Shown: piece by piece, positions 23,562 to 34,417 of the stretch
Layout of the letters: the number at the start of each line of letters is the position of its first letter
Numbering within the stretch: position 1 is the first letter of the stretch
Source of the DNA: Adineta ricciae
Lineage: Eukaryota > Rotifera > Eurotatoria > Adinetida > Adinetidae
DNA length: 64,000 nt
Direction: 5' to 3'
Assembly: GCA_905250025.1 (NCBI GenBank)
Contig: CAJNOJ010000037.1
Span: 434,001 to 498,000 of the forward strand
Notes under the pieces: model-generated
The model's input: only the letters and a program-made list of their open reading frames with translations
The model's database searches: none
What the model was told of the DNA's origin: nothing
Made by a program: the position numbers and the translations under genes

Positions 23562-26500
23562 ATGGACGGTACAAACGATATCGCCGAAATCTTCCAACTC
23601 GTCGATAGTGATGGCAGTGGTTATCTCAACAAAGAAAAACTCCATAGTATATGTCCTCATCTATCATCGGCGGAGATCGACGTTATCTTCAATGATCTCG
23701 ATACCGATCATGATAATCGCATCAGTTTCGCTGAATTTACAAGTGGTTTCAAAGATCTTATCAAATCGAATGATAACCATCGTTCATTGTACAAGAAGAA
23801 ACTTCTCAATCACGAGAACGCGCTTGATAACGGTGACGATGGAGAAGAAGATCTCACTTCCCATACAACCCAAATACAAATCAATGAAGTATTCAATAAT
23901 CTTTCATGGTAGGATACGTGAGAGTTTTCTTTTTCCATTAATGTCAGTGACATTAGAACGAGCATGTATGTGAATATATGTATGCAGACATGTGATACTA
24001 ATCGATCATATTAACACTTCAAGTGCCTCGATCAATATGTTTTTCGTTCTCTTTCGAAGACAACTATTCTTCGAAACGCTCACTTGAGCGAACAGTAAAA
24101 AATACTAAATATACATTGATTACTTAGTTAAAGGAGTATCGCATTCATAAATATAGTTCGCTACGAATTTATGCATATTCGAAAGAGAAAAAGAAAGAGG
24201 AACGAGCGAAAGAGGACAAGTAAGAAGAAGACTAATCGTAACGACAACGACACGAACGCACGACCTCTGTTGTTTTGTTCCCATCAGATATTTCTTCGAT
24301 ATTTGAAATTTCGACCGATTAACATTTCATAATGAGTTTAATCGAGTGTGATGAAGAGATTCTCATTGATAAAATCTTTTCAAAGTAAGTTAAACGAGAT
24401 TTTCGAATCTGATGTGTTTTCTTCTTCTAGTCAGGAACAAATCTATGACTTTTATCAAACATTACGGAATGTATCGAGTGAATCTGTCGAACAATTTCAG
24501 TCGATTCTCGAAGTATTTGTTTGTGACATCGTGAAATATCGGAAAGAAGTCAGACGATTAGAAGATTCATACAGACGGTAAGCAGGAGAACGGTTTTAGG
24601 TAGATGTGACAGACAATTGATCGCTGTAGGGAAAAGGAAATGAATGAAAAATATTTACGACGTATTGAAGAAGATCAAGAACGTGAAATGCGACAACTGG
24701 AAGAAAAAGTTCGGAAAGAAGTTTGTATTTTTTTGCGGAGCGATGCATTCATAACTACATGACTACCTTTCATTTTCAATAGGAGCAACACAAATTTGAA
24801 GCGATACGTGAATCAATCCAAGAACGTGCTAACAAACAGATCTCCGATTTACAAGCGAATGTTCAACGTTTACAATCAGTACAGTTCTGTCTAATCCAAT
24901 GAAACATTCTCGTTTTCGTGCCATTTAGATCGAGCAGTGTTATCTTCAACGTCAGTCTAGTGAAGATGCATCACTTGTTTTACTCCGCGAAGAAATTTCC
25001 AAACTAACACAAGAAAATCAAACACTTAATTCGTCATTAAATGATTCATTGACCAATATAACAATCTTAAAAAGTGATTTACAATCTCTAAAATCTCAAT
25101 TGAACGAGCGACAAACGATGTTACTTCTGTAAGAAGAGTTGTCATGATAAACTCGATGATGATTCGTGTTTGTAGGGAGAAACAAACATCGTCGAATGCA
25201 TATCGAGAAAAGGAATCTTTACAAACCAATGTTCGTCAACTTGTGTATGTCGACACGATATACGAATGATTTTAACGATTGATTTGTCTTTTAGTGAAGT
25301 TAATAAGAAATTACGTGACGAAAATGACACGTTACGCGAAATGGCTGAATCGAATAAATCGATCGCAACTTCTCCATCCGACGTTCGTTTTCTTTTACAA
25401 AAAGAAACTCTTATCGAGTAATTTCATTCTTCTAGCTCGCTTTAATATCAAAACGTTCGTTATCTCGTACGGGCTCAATTCTTGAAGCATACTGGAATCA
25501 TCACATACCAAAAATAGAATGGTAAGTCTTGTTTCGTAATTCTGCCAAAGTGTTTACTTGCAGTCTGTTTAGTTCATCACCGTCCTATGCGCAAGTAATC
25601 CAACAACCATACAATCCTTCAGCACTTGACTCACTTGATCTCGATTCAGCTGACGAATTAGGTATACATGGGAACAAACTTTTACCTAAAATCAAATTAG
25701 ATTCAGTGGATAATTTATTAACAAAGCATTCACCTGCAGCCCCAGCGACATTTCCTTCTAATGCAGCTAACCGAAACAATACTATGAATGGTTTGTCCTG
25801 CATGTGAATTCCGTTGTATCGCGAACCTTCTTGTGATTGTCGGCAACACTTCTTGTGCTTAACTTAATCCCTAAGAAGCATCCATCACTTATAATACTGT
25901 TTCTTTTTCTTCTTTTCATAGATAGTGGTTTGTCATTGACAACGGTACGCGATGCAACAGAACTTGAATCGGACCGTGATTCAAAGTCAATATTCAGAAA
26001 CGCGAAACAATACCGGTCGATGCCTATCAAACGAAATAACGATAACACAGATTCTGACGATGCTTCTGATCAAGTAAGAAGAGTCCGTACGAAATTACTA
26101 TTTTCATGGACTACGAATAGAATTCATTCGATCGGACTAACCCAAAACGCTGGTCTCAACAACGATCATTAAAACGAACAGCAAGTAGTGGACGTTCGTC
26201 ATCAATCAAGCATTCGGGAAACAAATCTTTACCACTTAACCTTACAACTCCACAAAAACAGAGTACATCAACAGCAGCAGATGCTCCACCAGAACAGATC
26301 GCATCAAATCTTCCCTTCGAGTAAATATTTCTAGTGGTATTTTTGTCGGGCCTAAGCGGCGGCGCCTTCTGTTCTATTCTAGTCGCATGTATAAAGTTGT
26401 TTTTTGTGGTGACGCGGCTGTCGGCAAGAGCACATTAATAATGCGTCTATGTAAAGGCAAATTTATTTCGAATATTCACTCCACACTGGGTGTCGACTTT

Positions 26501-27143
26501 CAAAACAAACAATTAGAATTAGACTCGAAACGTATTGCTATACAATTATGGGATACAGCTGGACAGGAAAGGTAAGAAGAAAAACAATTGATGACGTACT
26601 ACTTCTTTCTTTTTCATTCTCAATTATGAATAGATTTCGTAGTGTAGCGAAATCATATTTTCGTCGATGTGATGGCGTCATTCTTGTATACGATGCTACA
26701 TATGAACGGTCGTTTTTAAACGTTCGAGAATGGATTGATACAATCAATGAATCGACATCGAAAAAGGTTTCTGTTATGATTGTTGCGAATAAAATTGACT
26801 TAAGAGATCAAATGCGCGCAGAAGGAAAACGGGTCATCGAACGCGATGATGGTGCCCGATTAGCTAAAGTATTTCGTCATTCATTAGAAAACCAAAATAC
26901 CAGTATTTCGATTTGTAGGAATATCAAGCGTTGTTTATTGAAACCAGCGCGAAAGATGGCACGAATTCCAATGAAACACTCATCGAATTAGCTCGGTATG
27001 CCTAAATCGTTTTCGACAATTGATAGTTTTCACTTGCATCTTATAGAGATATGCAATTTAATGAAGATATAGAACGTTATCCAATTCCAGGCATTGATTT
27101 GAATAAAACTACGAAGAAATCCACCTGTTGCAATCGATCATAA
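23562..27143 (+). CDS. RASEF: RASEF / Rab45: EF-hands, coiled coil and Rab GTPase in one chain
   Basis: Sixteen exons give about 782 residues: 23562..23908, about 24337..24384, 24431..24577, 24630..24720, 24783..24878, 24929..25128, 25176..25244, 25295..25382, 25436..25521, 25564..25790, 25922..26073, 26121..26320, 26383..26571, 26634..26868, 26919..26995, 27047..27143. Two EF-hands ([26 protein letters not shown]), coiled coil in exons 3-8, low-complexity linker, then a complete Rab domain: G1 GDAAVGKS, G3 WDTAGQE, G4 NKID, G5 ETSAKDG. The chain ends CCNRS, a prenylation-type tail. Domain order and the blocks [20 protein letters not shown] and [18 protein letters not shown] match human RASEF, a large Rab in vesicle traffic. 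The exon 1-2 junction is the weak point: a 428-nt intron and a poor acceptor inside an ATGAG, so a second, shorter transcript starting at 24332 is possible. Confidence 0.92.
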
Positions 27144-27417
27144 ACACAAAAACATCAAAGAGCTTTTACTGATGACTTTATTCGTCCTTTTTTTTTGTTA
27201 TATATATATATTTGCATAACTATGTGAGTGTGTGTTCTAGTGAATGACGAAATCAGTTTTTTTTTTCTTGTTATTTATTAAAATTTTTCATTTGGAACAA
27301 GTGTAATTTATTATTTTGGTTTTTCTATTCAGTTGTAAATACATGCGCTGCGATTCTATCGACTGTTCAAACTGGCGTGCGTTCTTTTTCTTTTTTCTCG
27401 CGAAATACATATGATAA

Positions 27418-28185
27418 TTATTTTCTTGATAACATAGTGTTGCTCATGATAAGGACGAATTCATCATAGTTAACTAAAACGTTTTATTTCATAGATTTGA
27501 GAAAAATATTCATTTTTTCGACTTTACTTCGTCCATCGCCATCAATATCTGCTTCAGCAATCATTTCAAGAGCATCTTCGTCTGTCGGATGATCACCCGT
27601 TGCTTGTAGGACTGTACGAAGTTCTTCCATGGTAATGTAACCATTTTGATCAAGATCTATTTGTTTGCGAGATGTGTGAATATCTTTATCGTGTACTTTT
27701 ATTACCGAATACTTGAAATGCACGAAATAATTCTTCACGTGAGCTCTTATTAGTATCGACTGCTCTTTTCACCATACCTCAACAGTGATAGGCATGAAAC
27801 AGACAATGATTTTCGGGTGTGTGTCTCTACCAACAAATTCTACAAATGAAATGCTTCCACTTTGATCTTCGTCCACTTCACGAATCATATCTTGCAGTTC
27901 TTCTTCGGTGGGCTCTAAGCCCATTTGATCCAGAACAATACGTAATTCTATCAAGAATTAACTGATTCATTTCAGAAACGAATCAGTGTTTTCGTACAAA
28001 AGCAACCTGCGAGAGTAATGCTTCCCTAAAATGTTGAAATCGGATAAAAATCACGATTAAATTTTGCATCCTACATCTCCATCTTGGTCAAATACTCGAA
28101 ATGCTTCTCGTAACTCAGCCAGTTCTTCTGGACTGATATTCTCAATTGCTTTGCTTGGCGAAGATCGATGACTATTTTCGGTCAT
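27418..28185 (-). CDS. Calmodulin-like four-EF-hand protein
   Basis: Six exons, complement(27418..27473, 27528..27656, 27706..27777, 27831..27947, 28007..28025, 28075..28185), 167 residues. All four calcium loops look intact: DQDGDGSITLAE, DEDQSGSISFVE, DLDQNGYITMEE and DIDGDGRINYDE. The first loop is only complete if a 19-nt micro-exon (28007-28025) is included, which both supplies GSITLA and keeps the frame; the last loop is likewise split by an intron. An N-terminal Ser-rich extension of about 20 residues precedes the first EF-hand, and the chain ends FVLIMSNTMLSRK. It is calmodulin-like but diverged and not the canonical, near-invariant calmodulin; troponin C or a centrin-like role cannot be excluded. 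It lies head to head with WBP2, 355 bases apart. Confidence 0.88.
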
Positions 28186-28539
28186 TTGCAAAAAAGAACG
28201 AGAAAATAAACAGCGCGCATTAGTTGAAAAGAAAACTCGGATGTTCAATAGATGGCGCGAATGTATATTTAATAAATATTAAGACAATTTATCCACGATT
28301 AATTTTTAAGTATTCCAATTTCATTGAAGATTTTTCATAGATTTTGAATTTTTGAAAAATAATTTATTCATCACACTTTATTCGAAGGTGGACAAACCGA
28401 AGAGTGTCATTTGATTGGCTTGCTTATTTACTTGTGAATGAAGAAGAACATTTAATAGCTTTTTAAAAGTTTATTGCGTTAGTTCAAGGAAACAATTGCA
28501 GTACGAACTTGAATAAATATTTTATTTTTTTCCTGAACA

Positions 28540-31500
28540 ATGTCGATTAATCAAGCACACTACGAAGGCGGTTTATTACTCTATCAAGGCGAGCAGTGAG
28601 TTAACCTCGTTTGGTCATTAAGTTCTTCTAGAATCTGCTTTTCTTCTAGAATTGTTAATCATTCGAAAAATGTGACATTATCCTTTGATGATTCGAATCG
28701 ACAACATGGCGAAGTCTTTCGTGGAAAACACAAAGGCAAAGTTTTTGTTACAACTCATCGCATGGTATTTCTTAGTAATGATCTACGTGACAATTTACGA
28801 TCATTCGCAGTGGCATTTATGTATATGAAAGATTTACATGTTGAACAACCTTTATTCGGTGCAAATTATATATCGGGAACAGTCGCCGCACATCCTAATG
28901 GTGAGTACCTCTTGCTTTTCTTGTTCAGAAGATATCAGTTCGCTTTTAATCATCGTAATGATGATGATGATGCGGTCGTCTGGGCCGATTATGACGATGA
29001 TGCAGAGGGTGAGGACGGTGATGACCATGATTATGATTAAAATGGGGTTGTCGACTAGGTTCTTCATCGTTATCGCGATGTGCTTGTTTCGCTGGCTTCG
29101 GTGTTTTCTTATTCCAATTCGACGGAAGCGATGCGCCTTCACATGCAAACCAGCCATTGACCATGGCTTTTGGAAAACCGGGCTGCAGTTTTCCATTTGT
29201 TGAATCGTACACATAGACATCATTTCTGGTGAATATGTAATGTCGGTTTTTGTACGTAAAACCTGAACGAATCGTCTCTTCAGGTGGAGGTTTTAGAAGC
29301 GATTCGATATTGTAGATTTCTAATTCTCTCTCGTGATTGAATTCATTAAAACGATAAGCGAAACGATTGCGTATCAAATAAATCGAGTTTCCATGCAATA
29401 GAGCAGCACGAGGATTTTGAGGATAATGGTAACCATAGATGATGTGCGGTCCGTCTACTGACCAATGTGTACTTAATTTCCATAGACGATAGTTACGGAA
29501 CAAATAGGTATAGCCAGTTTTCGATTTCACACAAGCTGTAATCGTTGTGTCTGAGAGAGGAGGAAAACGTTCCCTAATTAATTTTGGACTAGGTTCCCAC
29601 GATCGTTTGCTTCGTGATTGATATCGCCAGACATGTTCATCTTTGAACAAGTAGAGGTCACCATCGGGACCTTCACAGCCTGTTTGAAACTGACCAGGAC
29701 ACCAGTTATTTGATGGTAATCCATGCGCAGGTTGAATAGCCGATGGCGATTTCGTTGTTGTTGTCGTTGCTGTTGTTCTGTCTGACTCAACCTCGGTTTT
29801 ACTGTCTGGCTTGCCATAGAGTGTCTGAATACCTTGTCGATCGTCTTCTGATATACTGTAATCCGCTTTGAACTGTTGATAAACCGGAAACATTAACGAC
29901 TCGGGTTCGAATGAATGAGCTAAACCTAAGGAATGACCAATTTCATGCGCAGCAACTAATCGTAAGGTATATTGATCATCTTTAGCTGTATAGTCATCTG
30001 TAAATAATTCATCGTCATCAAAATGTAAATCGCCACTAGTCGGATAGAAAGCATGAGCCAATGTTGCGCCTTGTCCGTCGAATGGATATCCATCGCCATG
30101 ATCTTTCGCCTGGAATTTGATCTTTAAGTCAGCTGCTTTATTGTTTGTAGTCATTTCGAATTTCAACCCTGAGTACTTCTCCCAATCTTGAAAGGCTTGC
30201 TGGAATACGCGACGAACTTGATCTTGCGATTTGAAGTATTTTTGATTTTTTGGGTATTCCTCAATGAACCATTTCAAAGTCTTCTTTGGCCAAACTATAT
30301 TCTGTGCCACATAACTTGCTGGTGCTTTACTTTTTTTCGCTGATGAAGGCGTTAGTGATGATTCGAGTTTCACTGGTTGACCGACCGATTCAACGGTACC
30401 TAAATCAGGATTACCGCATCGCGCTCGTTCCATGAATTTTCTCGTTCGCGCATCCAATTCTCCTGTTTCCTAAACATCCATTGATAAGAAGAAACAACCG
30501 TTCACTCCCATTGAACAAGACTTTTTTACCGGTAGTTTATACAGTCGTTGAAATTTTTTGATTCCATCATCGTATGTTGATTTGCCAAGTATAGACATCA
30601 ATCGTCGACCATCAGGCTTTGGTGCATAGCCAAATTGTTGTAAATATCGATGATAATCCAACTCAGGTTTTGCATCGATCAGAATATTCGTATAATTACT
30701 AACTAGAAACAAAGCTAGAAGAACAACAACTCGTTGCATTGTTGCCATTGCAATGATTTCTTTGTAGATGGATTCTTTATCATTTGTATTTTTTACTTTC
30801 GATTAATCAATTGATAAGAACAATATGTCGTTCATGACATTTGAATATTTCTTATATCTAGGTGGATTTCAAGGTGAAGTCAAGTTTCAATTAACCTATT
30901 CATCTGGAGGCGCCATTGACGCAAGCGTTGCCCTACGCGAAGTCAATTCTGTTTGTGAGTCATATGCACTACAAATATCAGCCCACTTATCGTTTTCTTC
31001 CCTCATGTACTTCTAGTTCATCGAGGAACAGAAGGAGCACCACCGTAAGTCATCAACTATAGAAAATAACTCTACACACATCGATTATGTTTAGAGTGTA
31101 TAGTATGGCGGCAGCTGATCTTTACGAGCCACCTCCTCCGTCGTACCAATCAGCTCAAAATGCACACAACAGTTTTGCAGGTATGAAAATATTCGTTAAA
31201 ATTTAAATTGATCACATTGATTGGAAATCTAGATACAAATATGTTTGTTTCGCCTGCACCGGCACCGTACGCTGGTGTCTATCAACGTCAACCGACAGGT
31301 TTACCACGTGCTGAATTCGTTCCGCAATCTTCGGAGATGCCATTTACAGACGTAACTCATTCACCTCAATTGGCCTATCAAAATAATGGTTGTGGTGGAC
31401 AAATGTACATTCCACAAATGAATGGCGAAAAAGTTCGTTTTTCTCTCTTTCATCACTACTAAAATTCATGAGCGAGAATTCATTTTTAGAATTACCAAGC

Positions 31501-31555
31501 GCCGCCATCTTATGAGCAATCTCAAAATGATTTCCAAGAAAAGAAATCTGCTTAA
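28540..31555 (+). CDS. WBP2: WW-binding protein 2 (WBP2), hosting a nested gene
   Basis: Seven exons (28540..28595, 28650..28900, 30862..30954, 31017..31044, 31095..31180, 31233..31432, 31490..31555), all in phase, 259 residues. GRAM domain at the N-terminus: NQAHYEGG, VFVTTHRMVFLS, FMYMKDLHVEQPLFGANYIS and, after the large intron, FQGEVKFQLTYSSGGAID, matching WBP2 GANYIKGTV ... GGAIEF. The C-terminal half is proline-rich with two PPxY-type motifs (PPPSYQ and APPSYEQ) that bind WW domains of NEDD4/YAP-type partners. The second intron is 1,961 nt, against about 55 nt for its neighbours, because it contains an entire metalloproteinase gene on the opposite strand. Role by homology: transcriptional coactivator and ubiquitin-ligase adaptor. 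Confidence 0.93.
28946..30748 (-). CDS. Secreted matrix metalloproteinase, nested in a WBP2 intron
   Basis: Exons complement(28946..30469, 30530..30748), 580 residues. Order: signal peptide (MQRVVVLLALFLVSNYTNI); peptidoglycan-binding-like prodomain (LDYHRYLQQFGYAPKPDGR, FQRLYKLPETGELD); cysteine switch ARCGNPD in the position of PRCGxPD; catalytic domain with the zinc site HEIGHSLGLAHS and Met-turn SLMFP; a Thr/Ser hinge; then a hemopexin domain bounded by cysteines (WCPGQFQTGCEG ... WFACEG). The C-terminus is a striking His/Arg/Pro-rich tail with over a third histidine. No furin site, membrane anchor or GPI signal is seen, so it is predicted to be soluble and activated by cysteine-switch removal. 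Both ends lie within WBP2 intron 2: the stop is 45 bases from WBP2 exon 2, the ATG about 110 bases from exon 3. Confidence 0.95.
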
Positions 31556-31737
31556 CAAAAATCAAATTTGCAATGGCTTTCAATCTCAATATTTTATTTT
31601 CTTAATTCTGCTTTTTGTATCTATTTTATTCCTCATACGTTGATATCGTTTCGTATGTGATCATCGTACAGTCATTTATTTTTCTCTCATCAAAGTGCAA
31701 TATTTTAAATCTATTTTCGAGCGAATTCATTGTCTGT

Positions 31738-31750
31738 ATATTTGTTGTAG
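31738..31750 (+). promoter_or_regulatory. Acceptor-like site abutting the DPP-like start codon
   Basis: GTATATTTGTTGTAG immediately before the ATG at 31751, 195 bases after the WBP2 stop. Confidence 0.5.
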
Positions 31751-34225
31751 ATGTTAAATCGACCAATAACAAGTAAAGATGTGGCATCATTACCACAACC
31801 TGGTTTTAACCTGGCTGAGTCGATTCGATTTAGTCCGGATGATAAATTTATAACTTATCTTCGTTCACCTAACCAAACATTATCCAGACAACTTTATGCA
31901 TACAATATTGAAAATGAACAGGAATATGTTTATGCTGAACCTGAAAATGGTGAAGGAAAAACCGAAGAAAATCTGTCCATGGAAGAAAAACTTCGACGTG
32001 AAGTAGGTGTGTTTTTCGTTTATCTATCCAAAATGTTCTATTTCAAACGCAATGAGAAAGAAAATCTAGTTGTGCATTGATCAATTCTTTGATCTTCCCT
32101 TTTAGCGACAACGGCAATTGATCACTGGGATAACGCGTTATCAATGGTCTTCAAATAAGTCACATTCACTAATGCTCATTCCCATTGGTTGTGATCTTTA
32201 CATTCATAACGGAAAAGAACTTCGTCTGCTAGTTAATGGTTCCGATCAACCACCGATAATCGATCCAAAACTTTCACCAGATGGCTCATTTGTTGCTTAT
32301 GTGCAAGATTGTGAACTTTACTATATATCCACCAGTGACGCGACAGCTCAACCTCGTCAAATAACATTCGATGCTCGTGGTCATCCGAATAAAACGAATG
32401 GTCTGGCCGAATTTATCGCTCAAGAAGAAATGAATCGTAGCGATGGGTTTTGGTGGTCTGATAATTCCGATTTCATTGCTTTTACTCAAGTTGACGAATC
32501 AAATGTTCCTGTCTTTCGTATTACCCATTCCGGTTCAGATGATCCAGACCAAGTAAAATCAAGTCACACCGAGGAATATTCCTGTTAATGAGTGTTTTTC
32601 TCTTCCTAGATTGAAGAACATCGATACCCGTTTGCTGGCAAGGCAAATGTTCAAGTTACTGTTGGCGTTATTGATCTGCGAGATAAAACTAAGCAAGAAC
32701 CTGATATTCATTGGATTGATCTCAGCTCGTTTCACGATTACTATATCGCACGTGTAAATTTCTTTCCTGACAATACTCTCGCTTTGCAAATCGAAAATCG
32801 TGAGCAAACAAAACTTCAATTATTTCAATGTGACTTCTTAGCTAAGAAACCTTCACGATTGTTAATCGAAGAAACGAGTGGATCATGGATTAATCTGCAT
32901 GACTTTTTTCATACGTTGAAGAAAACACCGACACAATTCATATGGGCTAGTGAACGATCGGGATTCATGCATTTAGAATTGTACGATCTAACTACTGGAC
33001 AATTGAAAAAGTCGTTAACAAACGGCGAATGGGTCGTTCAACGTCTTGTCGATATCGATGAAGACAACTCGATTATTTACTTTCTGGCTAATCGTGAAAC
33101 ACCTATAGAAGTTCATCTTTACAGTGTCAATTACAATGATGATGTGCCCACAGTTGATCGGATAACACAAGAGGTCGGCTGTCACGCTGTTCATTGTTTT
33201 AATCGTACTTTTGAATATTGTATCAGCCAATGGAACTCGATTGATCAATGTCCAACGATTCGCATGCTCGATGTGAAAAAGAAACAAGTCATAAAATATT
33301 TTAGTCATCTGCATCAAGGCCAACAGCAAACCATTGAACAGTTTCGCTTTGTTAAACCACAATTAATTAAAATAACGAATCGAAATAATGATACAATCTA
33401 TTGCGCTGTTTATAAGCCGAATGACGAACAAGATAGACATCAAAGACCGTATGCGACACTTGTGTCTGTTTATGGGGGACCACATCTTCAACGGTAGGTG
33501 TCTTGCTTAATCTGCATCGAAAGAAAACGGAATGCTTTTGTTCTAGTGTCATCAATTCGTGGGCACTTTGTGCGGATATGCGTTGCCAACGTTTAGTTGA
33601 AGCTGGCTATGTTGTACTGCGACTAGACAATCGCGGTAGTCCAAATCGCGGTGTTGCTTTTGAAAGTGCGATTCGATACGATATGGGACATTTAGAACTT
33701 GAAGATCAAATAGACGGCGTTCGTTATCTTGTACAACAAGGTATCACGGATAAAACACGTGTTGGCATCTACGGTTGGTCATACGGCGGTTACATGTCTG
33801 CTATGGCATTAGTTCGTGCAAATGATGTATTCAAACTAGGTATTGCTGGTGCGCCAGTAACACATTGGGATGGGTAAATACGGATAGTTGATGTGTTCGA
33901 GGCATGCCTATATGTTCGTTTCAGATATGATACTCATTATACTGAAAGATATATGGGTACACCTGAAGGAAATCTACGTGGATACGAAGTATCAAGTGTG
34001 ATGCATTATATAAACAATTTAACAGGTCATTTAATGATTATGCACGGTTTAATTGATGAAAATGTTCATTTCCGTCATTCGGCTCGTCTAATTAATGCTC
34101 TGATTCGAGCAAATAAACCATACGAATTAGTACTTTTTCCTGATGAACGACACATGCCAAGAAAACTTGACGATCGAATCTATTTAGAAGATCGAATATT
34201 TGAATATATTAGAAAATATTTATAA
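31751..34225 (+). CDS. Dipeptidyl peptidase IV-family serine peptidase (S9B), cytosolic
   Basis: Exons 31751..32002, 32106..32552, 32610..33493, 33547..33873, 33925..34225, 736 residues. An eight-bladed propeller region ([40 protein letters not shown] with the substrate-anchoring Glu pair) is followed by an alpha/beta hydrolase domain: SVYGGP, catalytic Ser in GWSYGGYMS, Asp in [10 protein letters not shown] and His in DERHMPR. It cleaves X-Pro/X-Ala dipeptides from N-termini by family knowledge. There is no signal peptide or membrane anchor, unlike DPP4. The [16 protein letters not shown] block and length read closer to bacterial DPP-IV enzymes than to animal DPP8/9, which are longer, so bacterial ancestry is possible although five introns-bearing exons show it is now a eukaryotic gene. 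The ATG directly follows an acceptor-like TAG. Confidence 0.93.
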
Positions 34226-34367
34226 TTTTAAACTTGAAATCTGATTTTTCGCCTACTTCTTTCATTCTTATGAGTTTTAAAGGTACTACTATTCGTGAAG
34301 TTTTATTATCAATTAAAGACAATCTAGTTAATTTTGAAAAGAAAACTACCAGTTAAACATGATATTT

Positions 34368-34379
34368 CGCTTATTCTAG
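34368..34379 (+). promoter_or_regulatory. Acceptor-like site upstream of the DDX21-derived gene
   Basis: CGCTTATTCTAG about 38 bases before the ATG at 34418 and about 155 bases after the previous stop. It could be a trans-splice site, or the 3' end of an intron behind a tiny first exon beginning ATGAGTTTTAAAG near 34270. Confidence 0.4.
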
Positions 34380-34417
34380 ATCTCGTTCATTTCCGTTATC
34401 ATTTCATAAACAAGAAA

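Noticed and set aside
28838-29223. Met-rich frames on both strands near the MMP stop codon
   Set aside because: They arise from GAT repeats and from the antisense of the His-rich MMP tail.
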